Assembly: GCF_004360225.1 (NCBI RefSeq)
Contig: NZ_SNUA01000001.1
Location: forward strand, 62,001-126,000
Reading direction: 5' to 3'
Source of the DNA: Alcanivorax sp. 24
GTDB taxonomy: Bacteria > Pseudomonadota > Gammaproteobacteria > Pseudomonadales > Alcanivoracaceae
DNA: 64,000 nucleotides
Numbering within the stretch: the stretch's first letter is position 1; each line of letters begins with the position of its first letter. Shown here piece by piece: positions 1 through 7,293 of this stretch. A program made the translations under genes and the position numbers. The notes under the pieces are model-generated. The model was not told the origin of the DNA, ran no database searches, and saw only the letters and a program-made list of their open reading frames with translations.

Positions 1-291
1 TTCCTCGACGTGAGCGAATACCCCACCGCCACTTTCAAAAGCACCGGGATCGAAAAGACCGGCGACGAAACGGCCAGGATCACCGGTGATTTCACTCTGC
101 ACGGGGTGACCAAACCAGTCACTCTGGATGCCCGGCTGATCGGTTACGGGGATGATCCCTGGGGTGGCTACCGCATGGGTCTGGAAGCGTCCACCACGCT
201 GAAACTGGCGGACTTCGGCATCACCAAGAACCTGGGGCCGGCCTCGGAAACGGTGGAGATCATTATTTCCGTGGAAGGGGTGCGGCAGTAA
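1..291 (+). CDS. YceI-like family protein, C-terminal part (cut by window start)
   Basis: The reading frame is open from the first base and stops at 291, so about 96 residues of the C-terminal part are present and the start lies outside the window. The motif [13 protein letters not shown] and the ending in which an FGI segment precedes [11 protein letters not shown] are typical of YceI proteins, secreted lipocalin-like beta-barrels that bind isoprenoid or polyprenoid lipids. The GTG at base 10 is internal and should not be used as a start. A hairpin with a T-rich end follows at 347-370. Family assignment is firm; the ligand cannot be seen. Confidence 0.85.
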   Translation, partial: FLDVSEYPTATFKSTGIEKTGDETARITGDFTLHGVTKPVTLDARLIGYGDDPWGGYRMGLEASTTLKLADFGITKNLGPASETVEIIISVEGVRQ

Positions 292-346
292 TCGCCGGAC
301 GCCAGACGCTAAAGTCAAAACCTGGCGCTGCGGGCGTTGCGGCAAT

Positions 347-370
347 AAAAAATTGCCGGGAGCAATTTTT
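347..370 (+). terminator. Rho-independent terminator-like hairpin after the YceI gene
   Basis: An A-rich left arm (347-356, ending AATTGC) pairs with GCAATTTTT at 362-370 around a five-base loop. The right arm itself supplies the T-run. It lies 56 bp after the stop codon. Confidence 0.6.
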
Positions 371-438
371 AACGTCGCTTCGGCGGGGACTCCCGTATTG
401 CCCGGTGACCTCGAAGACCTCCCTTCAGAGGTGGCTAC

Positions 439-537
439 AGCGCCGCTGTGGGAAGCTTGCTGGCAAGCGAATCGCCAACGGCTCAGGGCATTCGCGGCCA
501 AGCGGAGCGCCGCCCGGGCCGCTTCCCACAGCGGCTT
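439..537. repeat. REP doublet, inside-out arrangement
   Basis: A GCCGCTGTGGGAAGC half is followed by GCTTGCTGGCAAGCGAAT. About 40 bases later an inverted copy reads ATTCGCGG and ends GCTTCCCACAGCGGC. The same building blocks recur at 597-667, 11357, 31068, 36557, 56261 and 62197. Confidence 0.75.
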
Positions 538-596
538 GGTGGCAGATCCGTGGGAGGTCAGCTTGCTGGCGAGTTCCGGCCCTCTGGTGTTGGGAT

Positions 597-667
597 ATTC
601 GCTTGCCAGCAAGCTTCCCACAGCGGCTTCGTGGCATGATCCGTGGGAGACCAGCTTGCTGGCGAAT
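597..667. repeat. REPIN-like 71-bp inverted repeat
   Basis: Begins ATTCGCTTGCCAGCAAGC and ends GCTTGCTGGCGAAT, with CTTCCCACAGCGGCTTCG in the left-centre. It has the same outer ATTCGC/GCGAAT ends and nearly the same length as the copies at 31068, 36557, 56261 and 62197. Confidence 0.8.
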
Positions 668-797
668 ACAGCGGTTGGTAGCCCCTTCCGGTTACAGACC
701 CGTGTCCATGATTGAAGCGCCGTGGCCCGCCAAACCGCGATGAACCATAAAAAAGCGTTTTAGTGCTTGCCAGGGCGTTGGGTCTGGTTTTGCATTA

Positions 798-867
798 CCG
801 GCGTCCGGCGTCCGGCGTCCGGCGTCCGGCGTCCGGCGTCCGGCGTCCGGCGTCCGGCGTCCGGCGT
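798..867. repeat. Ten perfect tandem copies of CCGGCGT
   Basis: Ten uninterrupted 7-bp units occupy 798-867. The last base of the array is the first base, on the plus strand, of the minus-strand methyltransferase stop codon (867-869), so the array sits immediately after that gene. Because 7 is not a multiple of 3 it would be disruptive inside a gene; here it is tolerated just outside. Confidence 0.95.
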
Positions 868-1505
868 CAGACCTTCCTCAAAATCACAGCCGGATTTTCC
901 GCGTACACCACTTGCCAACCGTCCCGCCGTGCCAGCCAGGCGAAGGTCTCTGGTTTCCAGAAACAGACGTGGGTGGGATCCCGCCGGTAGTGCCAGCGAG
1001 GAAAGTGAGCGTCGTCGGTAAGCCAGCGGGTCATCAGTCCCAGCCATCCACCGGGGCGCACCAGCTGGGCGAAGCGACGCCACTCAAGATGGGGCCAGTG
1101 CAGATGCTCGATCACCTCGGTGCAGGTGATGAAGTCATACTGTCCCGCCAGCACATCGGTTTCCGGACGGTAGAGGGGGTCGTACACCGCCATGGGGAAA
1201 CCCCGTTCGCCCATCAGGCGGGCCAGCGCGGGGCCCGGGCCGCAGCCATAATCCAATCCTTCGGCGCCGTCCGGTAGCCGTTCGGCCAGTGGTGCCGCCA
1301 GTTGATCCAGAAAGCGGCGATAGCCGGCGTCTCCCGGGTTGTTCTGGTGCAGATCGTACTGCGCTTTCTCCTGATCCCGGTCGGGCAACTGGCCCTGATC
1401 CAGAAACGTCAGCTGGCAACGGGAGCAGCGCCAATAATCGCGGCCATCGACGCTGGCGAAGGCTCGGCTATCGCTGGCTTGGCACAGGCGGCAGCTTACC
1501 TTCAC
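867..1505 (-). CDS. Class I SAM-dependent methyltransferase with N-terminal zinc-ribbon
   Basis: 212 residues starting at a GTG that overlaps the stop of the upstream hydrolase gene in a GTGA tetranucleotide (1502-1505), so translation is probably coupled. The N-terminus carries two CxxC pairs (CRLC and CSRC) about 20 residues apart, a likely zinc ribbon. A SAM-binding DYGCGPG motif follows near residue 90, then an EVIEHL acidic loop typical of class I methyltransferases. The longer frame to 1775 has an ATG but would run through the hydrolase gene in another frame and is not preferred. The acceptor substrate is unknown. A ten-copy 7-bp repeat begins at its stop codon. Confidence 0.8.
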   Translation of the reverse strand: MKVSCRLCQASDSRAFASVDGRDYWRCSRCQLTFLDQGQLPDRDQEKAQYDLHQNNPGDAGYRRFLDQLAAPLAERLPDGAEGLDYGCGPGPALARLMGERGFPMAVYDPLYRPETDVLAGQYDFITCTEVIEHLHWPHLEWRRFAQLVRPGGWLGLMTRWLTDDAHFPRWHYRRDPTHVCFWKPETFAWLARRDGWQVVYAENPAVILRKV

Positions 1506-2593
1506 AGCGCCAGCCAGTCGCTCAGAGCACGGTAGGTGCGGGCATCGGAGAGCATGGCCATGTGGCCCATGCCATGAAACAGAGCCCGGGTCAGTTGCGG
1601 CGCGTCCGGGTACAGGCGGCGGGCGAGAGCGCTGTCGACACCCACCAGCCAGTCGCCCAGGGGAGCCGGAGTGCGATGCTCGCTCAGGGTGCCGGCCAGA
1701 AACAGATGCTGGATGTGCTCGTCCAGCGGTACTTTGCTGCGTGGGCGGGGCGCGTCTTCCGGCAGACCTTGCCACTGTTCCTCGACCACGTAGCCGAAGC
1801 GCAAGTCGCGGATACCGTCGGAGCGCAGATTACCCAGCCGCATCAGCGGGCGGGAGTAGGGGGTGACCGCCAGCAGCCGGTTGGCCTGATTACCCATCTG
1901 TTCCAGCAAGGCCCCCTGGTGGGGCGAACCGAGGCAAGCCAGGTGCGATACCCGTTCCACCCAGCGGTGGCCATGCTGGCGGGCGTGGTGCACGGCGCTG
2001 CGGGCCAGCAGGCCCCCCATGCTGTGTCCGATCAGGATCAGCCGTGGCGGCAGGGGAGTGTGCTCAAGCAGCCGGGACAGGCGGGCGCCATTGTCGGAAA
2101 TATGACGTCCGGTGTTGTAGCGCAAATAGGCGATATCCGCATTCAAGACACTTTCGAGACGCTGATTGAAACGCTGCTGCGCGGTGTGCTGCCAGCAGCT
2201 TTCATTCATGCAAAGGCCGTGCAGATACAAGACCAGAGTATCGCGCCCCGGTTCCGGCCGTGGCGGATGCAGGGTCATTGGCAGAGCGTAGTGGCTGCGC
2301 TGGGCGCTGAGCAGCTGGCCAAAGACGCCATTGAGGACACTTTGCAGATCGAGATAACTGACCCGGCGATGAGGATCCGCGGCCAGGGCACCGAGGGCGG
2401 CCACCTCGCCGGCGTGGCGCAGGCCCCGGCGCACCGCGCCGTAGACGCGCGGCGCCGGCGCGTAGTCAGCACCGCGCCAGCCCAACGGGTTGGCGATGGC
2501 GCCGTGCATGTCTTGTACCACCTGGGTGATTTCACTCCCCATGGCGGTGATCAACTGGGTCAGGCCGCCCAGTTGCCGTCCGATGCGCTTCAT
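1502..2593 (-). CDS. Alpha/beta-hydrolase, lipase/PGAP1-like
   Basis: 363 residues. The start at 2593 was chosen because GGAGGA lies six bases upstream of the ATG; the frame stays open further upstream but without a better site. Hydrolase features are in order: an oxyanion-hole-type LHGLCMNESCW segment, the nucleophile elbow GHSMGG with serine, CLGSPHQGA (common in triacylglycerol-lipase and PGAP1-like enzymes), and a C-terminal HGMGHMAML that could supply the catalytic histidine. No signal peptide is seen, so it is probably cytoplasmic. It shares an operon with the methyltransferase through a 4-bp overlap. Confidence 0.82.
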   Translation of the reverse strand: MKRIGRQLGGLTQLITAMGSEITQVVQDMHGAIANPLGWRGADYAPAPRVYGAVRRGLRHAGEVAALGALAADPHRRVSYLDLQSVLNGVFGQLLSAQRSHYALPMTLHPPRPEPGRDTLVLYLHGLCMNESCWQHTAQQRFNQRLESVLNADIAYLRYNTGRHISDNGARLSRLLEHTPLPPRLILIGHSMGGLLARSAVHHARQHGHRWVERVSHLACLGSPHQGALLEQMGNQANRLLAVTPYSRPLMRLGNLRSDGIRDLRFGYVVEEQWQGLPEDAPRPRSKVPLDEHIQHLFLAGTLSEHRTPAPLGDWLVGVDSALARRLYPDAPQLTRALFHGMGHMAMLSDARTYRALSDWLAL

Positions 2594-2723
2594 TCCTGGT
2601 CCTCCGCCAGGAAGCATAGCAAGGGCATCGCGGGCCTCCCAGCGCACATCAGTGACCGTTTGGTCATGATGCCCTTTCTCTTTGCTATACAATGCGCGGC
2701 CTCCCTGTCCAACGGAGCCTTTG

Positions 2724-3797
2724 ATGACCCCTGAACAGCAGTTCAGCCGCTGGGTGCGCCGTGCCCTGGTGGTGTTCGCCCTGGTATTCGCTTATGTGGT
2801 CTGGATGGACCTGCATGCGCCTTTGACGACCTTGTCGCGGGTGCAGCGTTACGTGGTGCAGGTGGCGCCACAGGTGGCCGGAGAGGTGACCGGCGTGGCG
2901 GTGACTAACGGCGACCATGTGAATCAAGGGGATCTGCTGTTCACCGTGGCGGAGCAGGATTACCGGCTGATCATGGATGGCGCGGAACTGCGGGTGGCGG
3001 AAGCCGGGCAGGACAACGCCGTGTTATTGGCGGATCTGGCTGGTGCCCGGGCACGTGAGACCAGCGCCCGGGCGACGCTGGAGGAGGCCCGGCGGCAGCG
3101 GCAGAGACTGAAGAATCTGTTCGAGGGCGGGGCGGTGTCGCGCCAGGAATGGGAGCAGGGCGAACTGGCGGTGGATAACGCCGAGTCCGAGCTGGAATCG
3201 GCCCGCGCCACCATCCGCAGTTTGGAAACCCGTCTGGGCGAGGACAAGGAACACAACCTGGCTCTGGCGCAGGCCATGAACGAGCTGGAAAAGGCACGGC
3301 TGGATTGGTCGCGGACCCGCATCACCGCGCCGGTGGCCGGAGTCGTGGACAACCTGCAACTGGAATCGGGGACCTACGCCAGTGCCCGCGAACCGCTGGT
3401 CAGTCTGATCGCCGACGCGCCAGTGTGGGTGGCGGCGGATTTCCGAGAAAAGAGCCTGCGCGACGTACATCCTGGTGATCGTGCCGAGATTGTTTTCGAT
3501 GCCTGGCCGGGGCGGGTCTTCGATGCCCGCGTGCAATCCATGGGCAAAGGGGTGCGCGACGGCCAGGGCGTGCCGGACGGCCAGCTGGCTCAGGTGGAAA
3601 ACACCGATCGCTGGGTGCGCGATGCGCAACGGGTCCGGGTGCGGCTGGTACTGGAGGGCGGTGACGAGGAACCGCCATTGCGGGTTGGCGCGCGCACCAC
3701 CGTGCAGCTCTATCCGAGGGACCGGTTGTCGTGGCTCAGTCACGGCTTTGGCTGGTTGCAGATCCGCGTTCTCTCCCTGCTGCACTACCTGTACTGA
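2724..3797 (+). CDS. HlyD-family membrane fusion protein (efflux pump periplasmic adaptor)
   Basis: 357 residues with an N-terminal membrane anchor (about residues 12-30), a barrel-sandwich segment with VQVAPQVAGEV followed by VNQGDLLFTV, a long alpha-helical hairpin (about 85-190, rich in A, E, R and L) and the second lipoyl half TRITAPVAGVV. This is the EmrA/AaeA adaptor layout. The start is the ATG after GGAG at 2724. The next gene, 11 bp downstream, encodes a DUF2955 membrane protein, giving a two-gene AaeAB-like exporter. The exported compound (aromatic acid or drug) is inferred only by analogy. Confidence 0.88.
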   Translation: MTPEQQFSRWVRRALVVFALVFAYVVWMDLHAPLTTLSRVQRYVVQVAPQVAGEVTGVAVTNGDHVNQGDLLFTVAEQDYRLIMDGAELRVAEAGQDNAVLLADLAGARARETSARATLEEARRQRQRLKNLFEGGAVSRQEWEQGELAVDNAESELESARATIRSLETRLGEDKEHNLALAQAMNELEKARLDWSRTRITAPVAGVVDNLQLESGTYASAREPLVSLIADAPVWVAADFREKSLRDVHPGDRAEIVFDAWPGRVFDARVQSMGKGVRDGQGVPDGQLAQVENTDRWVRDAQRVRVRLVLEGGDEEPPLRVGARTTVQLYPRDRLSWLSHGFGWLQIRVLSLLHYLY

Positions 3798-3808
3798 GCG
3801 GGGCCGGT

Positions 3809-4840
3809 ATGACGGCACGTGATGCTCACAGCCTGACTCCGGATCAATTCCGGCAATGTCTGCGTATCAGCCTGGGGTCCCTGATCGGATTTGGCTTCGC
3901 CCACCTGACCGAGTGGAGCACCGGTCTGTTTTTTTGCGTTTATCCGGTGCTGTTGCTGGGGATGGTGCCGCGCTTCAGCGCCCATGCCAGTTTGCAGTTC
4001 GTGGCCGCGTCGCTGGTCAACGTGCTGGAAGTCTATGTGCTGGCGGGAATGTTCGGTGATCAGCCGCTGTTGATGACGCCTCTGGCCTGGTCTCTGTTCG
4101 CGATCCGTTTTTATTGCATGGCCAGCGGGCGCTTTTTCCTGTTCGGCGCCAATGGCTTGGTCTCTTCCAGCGTGCTGTTCCATTTCGCCAGTTATCCGGA
4201 CATGGATTTCGGTGGCATGGCCAAGGCCAATGTGGCGGCCTCGCTGCTGACGGTGGCGGTGGCCTGGTTGTTGTGCGGTCTGTTTCCGCCGAAGCAGGAC
4301 GCCGCGCCCCCTTCGCCACCGCAAAAGAGCCCGGAGCAGTTGCGGCACCAGGTATTGCTCGGCTCGACCGTGGCCACCGTCAGTTTCCTGGTCTTCCAGA
4401 TTTTTGATTTGCGCGACTCTCTATCCGCTCAGGTCACCACCTTGTTGATGTTATTCCCGATGACCTATGCCGGCGCGGTGCAGTATGGTCGTGCACGGGC
4501 GATGGGTGTGCTGCTTGGTTGCAATGCCGCGTTGTTGATTCAGTTGCTGTTATACGACTGGTATTCAAACTGGCTGCTGGTCGGCCCACTCTACTGGGTG
4601 GCGCTGATGTTTTTTGCCCGACAGCATGTGCGGGAAGGTGTCAGTGGCGTGGGGTTTGCCGGTGCAACCACCATCGCGGTGATTTTCGGGCAGTATTTAT
4701 TACCAGAGCAGGACGCGATTTATCAGACGTTGTATCGATTCAGCTCCATTACCGTGGCAGTGGTGGTGGCGCTGACGGTCATATATATAGTTCATAAAAT
4801 GCTCAATTTATTGCCTGCCACCCGTTATACCGTTTCGTAA
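3809..4840 (+). CDS. DUF2955 integral membrane protein, putative efflux partner
   Basis: 343 residues with about ten hydrophobic segments and the FUSC/AaeB-like arrangement of two membrane blocks, separated by a charged stretch (about residues 165-190, with PPKQ and SPEQLR). DUF2955 proteins regularly follow an HlyD adaptor, as here. The ATG at 3809 is taken as the start because the upstream frame overlaps the adaptor gene. It is probably the inner-membrane permease of the pair; substrate unknown. Confidence 0.8.
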   Translation: MTARDAHSLTPDQFRQCLRISLGSLIGFGFAHLTEWSTGLFFCVYPVLLLGMVPRFSAHASLQFVAASLVNVLEVYVLAGMFGDQPLLMTPLAWSLFAIRFYCMASGRFFLFGANGLVSSSVLFHFASYPDMDFGGMAKANVAASLLTVAVAWLLCGLFPPKQDAAPPSPPQKSPEQLRHQVLLGSTVATVSFLVFQIFDLRDSLSAQVTTLLMLFPMTYAGAVQYGRARAMGVLLGCNAALLIQLLLYDWYSNWLLVGPLYWVALMFFARQHVREGVSGVGFAGATTIAVIFGQYLLPEQDAIYQTLYRFSSITVAVVVALTVIYIVHKMLNLLPATRYTVS

Positions 4841-4953
4841 AATCATCGCGGATATTCGTAAAATCCCCGGAAAACGCCGGACATTTAGCTGACATAAAAC
4901 GGGGAAAAGCCTAGATTTGCCGCAACGTTCATGGATACGTGCAAGGAGCAATT

Positions 4954-5262
4954 ATGCGTACGTTCAGCAAAGGTTTTGTCGTTGTGTTGTTTGGTGCTCT
5001 GCTGGGTCTGGCTGCCTGTGATCAACAGGAAGGCCCAATGGAGGAAGCGGGTGAGAAAGTGGATCAGGCCGTGGACGATATGACCAACGAAGGGACCATG
5101 GAAAAAGCCGGCGAGAGCGCCGACGAAACCTGGCAGGATACCAAGGAAGCTGGTCAGGAAGCCCTGGATAAGACCAAGCAAGCCGGTGAGGATGCCTGGA
5201 ACAAGACCAAGGAAACCGGTGAAGACGTTAAAGACGCGGTTACCGGTGAAAACCAAAACTGA
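4954..5262 (+). CDS. Small periplasmic lipoprotein with repeated amphipathic segments
   Basis: 102 residues. A signal peptide ends in the lipobox LAAC at about residues 21-24, so the mature protein is lipid-anchored. The rest is hydrophilic with imperfect repeats of the type EAGEKVDQAV, KAGESADETW and QAGEDAWNKT, which suggests one long amphipathic helix, as in LEA-like or stress-induced envelope proteins. AAGGAG precedes the ATG and a strong terminator follows, so it is a monocistronic, probably well expressed gene. No defined function. Confidence 0.8.
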   Translation: MRTFSKGFVVVLFGALLGLAACDQQEGPMEEAGEKVDQAVDDMTNEGTMEKAGESADETWQDTKEAGQEALDKTKQAGEDAWNKTKETGEDVKDAVTGENQN

Positions 5263-5282
5263 TCTTTTCGTTGCAGTCTGAA

Positions 5283-5315
5283 AACACACCGCCACCCTGG
5301 CGGTGTGTTGTTTTT
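5283..5315 (+). terminator. Strong rho-independent terminator
   Basis: A perfect 12-bp stem (5283-5294 with 5298-5309) and a three-base loop are followed by GTTTTT. It ends the lipoprotein transcript. Confidence 0.92.
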
Positions 5316-5524
5316 CCGGCGGCGCGCGCGCCGTCGGCAATCTTCTTTTCCCACCGCCGTGGGTGTCATGCCCAACCGATACAATCGGCTACATCCATTC
5401 ACGCAAACGGCACTGTTTCCCTCTTTGGTGATTCCGGTCGGACTGACTAAAGTTACAACCCGGTTGCGGTGTTTGTGGGTGGTCCGCGAACAGCGCTCCG
5501 TTTTCCCCAGTGTGAGGTGGACCC

Positions 5525-6121
5525 ATGGGATGCCAGGAACAGATCGATGCCGGGGGTTACCCCGTCGACCTCGCCCTGTGTGCGATTCAGGGTCGTGTGC
5601 AAGCCTTGCGGGAATATCTGGCGGTGTCCCGTTCCATGGGGCGCAACCGGCATGGTCGTGCCAGGGAACTGCGCCGTGACATTCGGCGGTTGCGGGCCTG
5701 GGCTTTGTATCTGAGTGAATCGCGGCGGCAGCCCTGGTGGTGGCGCTGGCTGAGCCAGTGCGCGCGCCGCACCACTCCTGCAGCGGGCAGGGTGAGCACC
5801 GGCCGCAGCGGGCTGGGGGTAAGAGGCGTGCAACGCCTCAGTGCCTTCAGCGTGGTGGAACGTGCCTACGCCGCCTTGCAGGAGGAATACCAGGGGCGGC
5901 TGCTGACGCTGCGTCTGGCGCAATCCCGCCACCCATTATCACACCGTGTCGGCGTAATTGATGAAATGGAGCAGCGCGTCCAGCTGCTCACCTCCATGAG
6001 GACTGTGCTGGCTCGCCATCCCGCCGGGGTTGCCCTGGTTTGCTCGGTGGTCAGTCCGGCTCTGCGGATTCGCCACTGGCTGGGGTTGCGCGAAGAGTCC
6101 GTGTTCACGGTGCGCCAATGA
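5525..6121 (+). CDS. Hypothetical basic protein, coupled to next gene
   Basis: 198 residues, rich in arginine with a charged helical middle (RGRVQALREYL, RRDIRRLRAW) and a second helical block near residues 110-170 (EEYQGRLLTLR, DEMEQRVQLL). No family recognised. Its TGA overlaps the ATG of the next gene in an ATGA, good evidence that both frames are translated. A GAGGTGG ribosome-binding-like sequence precedes the ATG. Confidence 0.55.
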   Translation: MGCQEQIDAGGYPVDLALCAIQGRVQALREYLAVSRSMGRNRHGRARELRRDIRRLRAWALYLSESRRQPWWWRWLSQCARRTTPAAGRVSTGRSGLGVRGVQRLSAFSVVERAYAALQEEYQGRLLTLRLAQSRHPLSHRVGVIDEMEQRVQLLTSMRTVLARHPAGVALVCSVVSPALRIRHWLGLREESVFTVRQ

Positions 6122-6666
6122 TCGAAACAGGTCCGGTGTTCACTCTGGCCGACATCAAACAGAGCGGCAGCAGTGACGATGAGGCGATGGCACAGGTGTT
6201 GCGCTGGTTGGAGAGCGGCCGGGTGCGACAGGTGGCGCCGCCGAGACCGGTGTTTGTCCGTTGCGCGGTCGGCGAAGTGCTGGCGGATGAGCATCTGGCC
6301 ACGGCCTTGCGGTTGGCATTCCCTTCCCTGGTGATCATCGGGGGCTCGGCATTATGGCGGCATCAGGTCAGCCGTGAGCGCGATGCCCGGCTCGACTGCG
6401 CGGTTTCCGAGGAGACCGACGGCTGTGTGTTTTCTTCCGTGCGTTTGCATCGCCGGCCCAGCGAGTGGCTGCGGGAAGTATCCCAGGCCGGCGGCCTGCG
6501 TGGACAATGGTTGCGGGTACCGCTGTTGTCGCCGGAGATGGCGGTGGCGGATGCCGCCGCGTTCACTGATGTCTGGGTGCCTGATCAGGGCTCGGTGGAT
6601 TGGGACAGTCTCGATCCGGAAGCCATAAGCACCGCCCAAAGCATTATGCGTTCCTTGTCCGGGTAA
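6118..6666 (+). CDS. Hypothetical protein with possible N-terminal winged-helix (AbiEi-like?)
   Basis: 182 residues. The first 45 residues (FTLADIKQSG through RPVFVR) could form a small winged helix followed by a beta hairpin. The C-terminal part has LLSPEMAVADAAAF followed by WVPD and DWDSLDPE. The pattern of HTH, sugar-like middle and LSPE/ALAD helix is reminiscent of type IV antitoxin AbiEi proteins, but similarity by eye is weak and no AbiEii nucleotidyltransferase is adjacent. The start ATG overlaps the previous stop. Confidence 0.6.
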   Translation: MIETGPVFTLADIKQSGSSDDEAMAQVLRWLESGRVRQVAPPRPVFVRCAVGEVLADEHLATALRLAFPSLVIIGGSALWRHQVSRERDARLDCAVSEETDGCVFSSVRLHRRPSEWLREVSQAGGLRGQWLRVPLLSPEMAVADAAAFTDVWVPDQGSVDWDSLDPEAISTAQSIMRSLSG

Positions 6667-6696
6667 TCTATCCGCCTCCTCTCCGGTTCGCCCACC

Positions 6697-6741
6697 TTGA
6701 CCCTGCCCGAGCTGAAGGGTTATAAATGCGAATCGTTATCA
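6697..6741 (+). promoter_or_regulatory. Sigma70-type promoter with Fur box
   Basis: TTGACC (6697-6702) and TATAAA (6721-6726) are separated by 18 bp. Directly downstream, TGCGAATCGTTATCA (6727-6741) matches 11 of 14 defined positions of the Fur 7-1-7 box TGATAATNATTATCA. Overlap of the box with the start region predicts iron repression of the following three genes. Confidence 0.7.
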
Positions 6742-6760
6742 TGATTTATTGCCTTTCCCC

Positions 6761-7039
6761 ATGACGCTACTTCTGGTGGTGGTGACCCTGTTGGGCGCCG
6801 CCTTGCTTTATTTCTCCGATCGGCAGCAGCGGCTGCTGGCCTTGCCGTTACCGCCGGCGGCCCGCCTCGGCGGGTTGCTGATGGTGGTGGGCGGACTGGC
6901 CGGCTGGGCCGCGCATTGGGGCACTGGTGTGGGGCTGTTTACAGGGTTGTGGGTGTTTGCCCTGGGGAGCATGGCGCTGCCGATGATAGTGGGCCATCTG
7001 GTGGACGGTTACCGGGCTCAGGGGCGATCCCGATCATGA
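6761..7039 (+). CDS. DUF3325-like small membrane protein of an iron-uptake operon
   Basis: 92 residues with three hydrophobic segments; the DRQQRLL motif after the first helix matches the DRHQRQ-type signature of DUF3325 proteins. These accompany DUF3649 and PepSY membrane proteins next to siderophore receptor genes in pseudomonads. The ATG at 6761 is used; a TTG twelve bases earlier is possible. Its stop overlaps the next start (ATGA). A Fur box lies just upstream. Confidence 0.7.
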   Translation: MTLLLVVVTLLGAALLYFSDRQQRLLALPLPPAARLGGLLMVVGGLAGWAAHWGTGVGLFTGLWVFALGSMALPMIVGHLVDGYRAQGRSRS

Positions 7040-7293
7040 GGGTGCTGCTTGGAACCGTGCTGGGACTGCCGCTGGCCTTGATGCTCTGCGGTCTGATGGC
7101 GGCGATAGTGCCGGTGGACTGGCGGCAATGGCTGGTGCTGTATTTGCTGTTATCCGTGGTCCTGTGGTCGGCACTGATCATGTTGGCCGCGCTGCCCGCC
7201 ACCCACGGGCGCACCGCGGTCTGGCTGGTGGCCACCAACGGTGCCGCCTGGATACTGCTGCAGACCACCGGACTTTACGGAGCGGCGGCATGA
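7036..7293 (+). CDS. DUF3649-like small membrane protein
   Basis: 85 residues, three predicted membrane helices, starting at an ATG that overlaps the preceding stop and ending in an ATGA overlap with the PepSY gene. Position and size suggest the DUF3649 (iron transporter-associated) protein; sequence similarity by eye is modest. Confidence 0.6.
   Translation: MRVLLGTVLGLPLALMLCGLMAAIVPVDWRQWLVLYLLLSVVLWSALIMLAALPATHGRTAVWLVATNGAAWILLQTTGLYGAAA

Larger units (their letters stand above)
292..866. other. Repeat-filled intergenic region
   Basis: About 575 bases with no convincing gene. It holds the hairpin at 347-370, REP-type palindromes between about 439 and 667, and a 7-bp tandem repeat at 798-867. 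Open frames here run through the palindromes and read as low-complexity translations of the repeats. Confidence 0.7.

Noticed and set aside
353-743. Open reading frames through the palindromic repeats after the YceI gene
   Set aside because: The predicted proteins are translations of the REP halves in several frames, with no ribosome binding site.
798-867. The 7-bp tandem array as a CRISPR
   Set aside because: Units are contiguous with no spacers and no cas genes are present.
1289-2734. A 481-codon open frame on the plus strand opposite the hydrolase gene
   Set aside because: It is antisense to a well supported hydrolase with catalytic motifs; long antisense frames are expected in GC-rich DNA.
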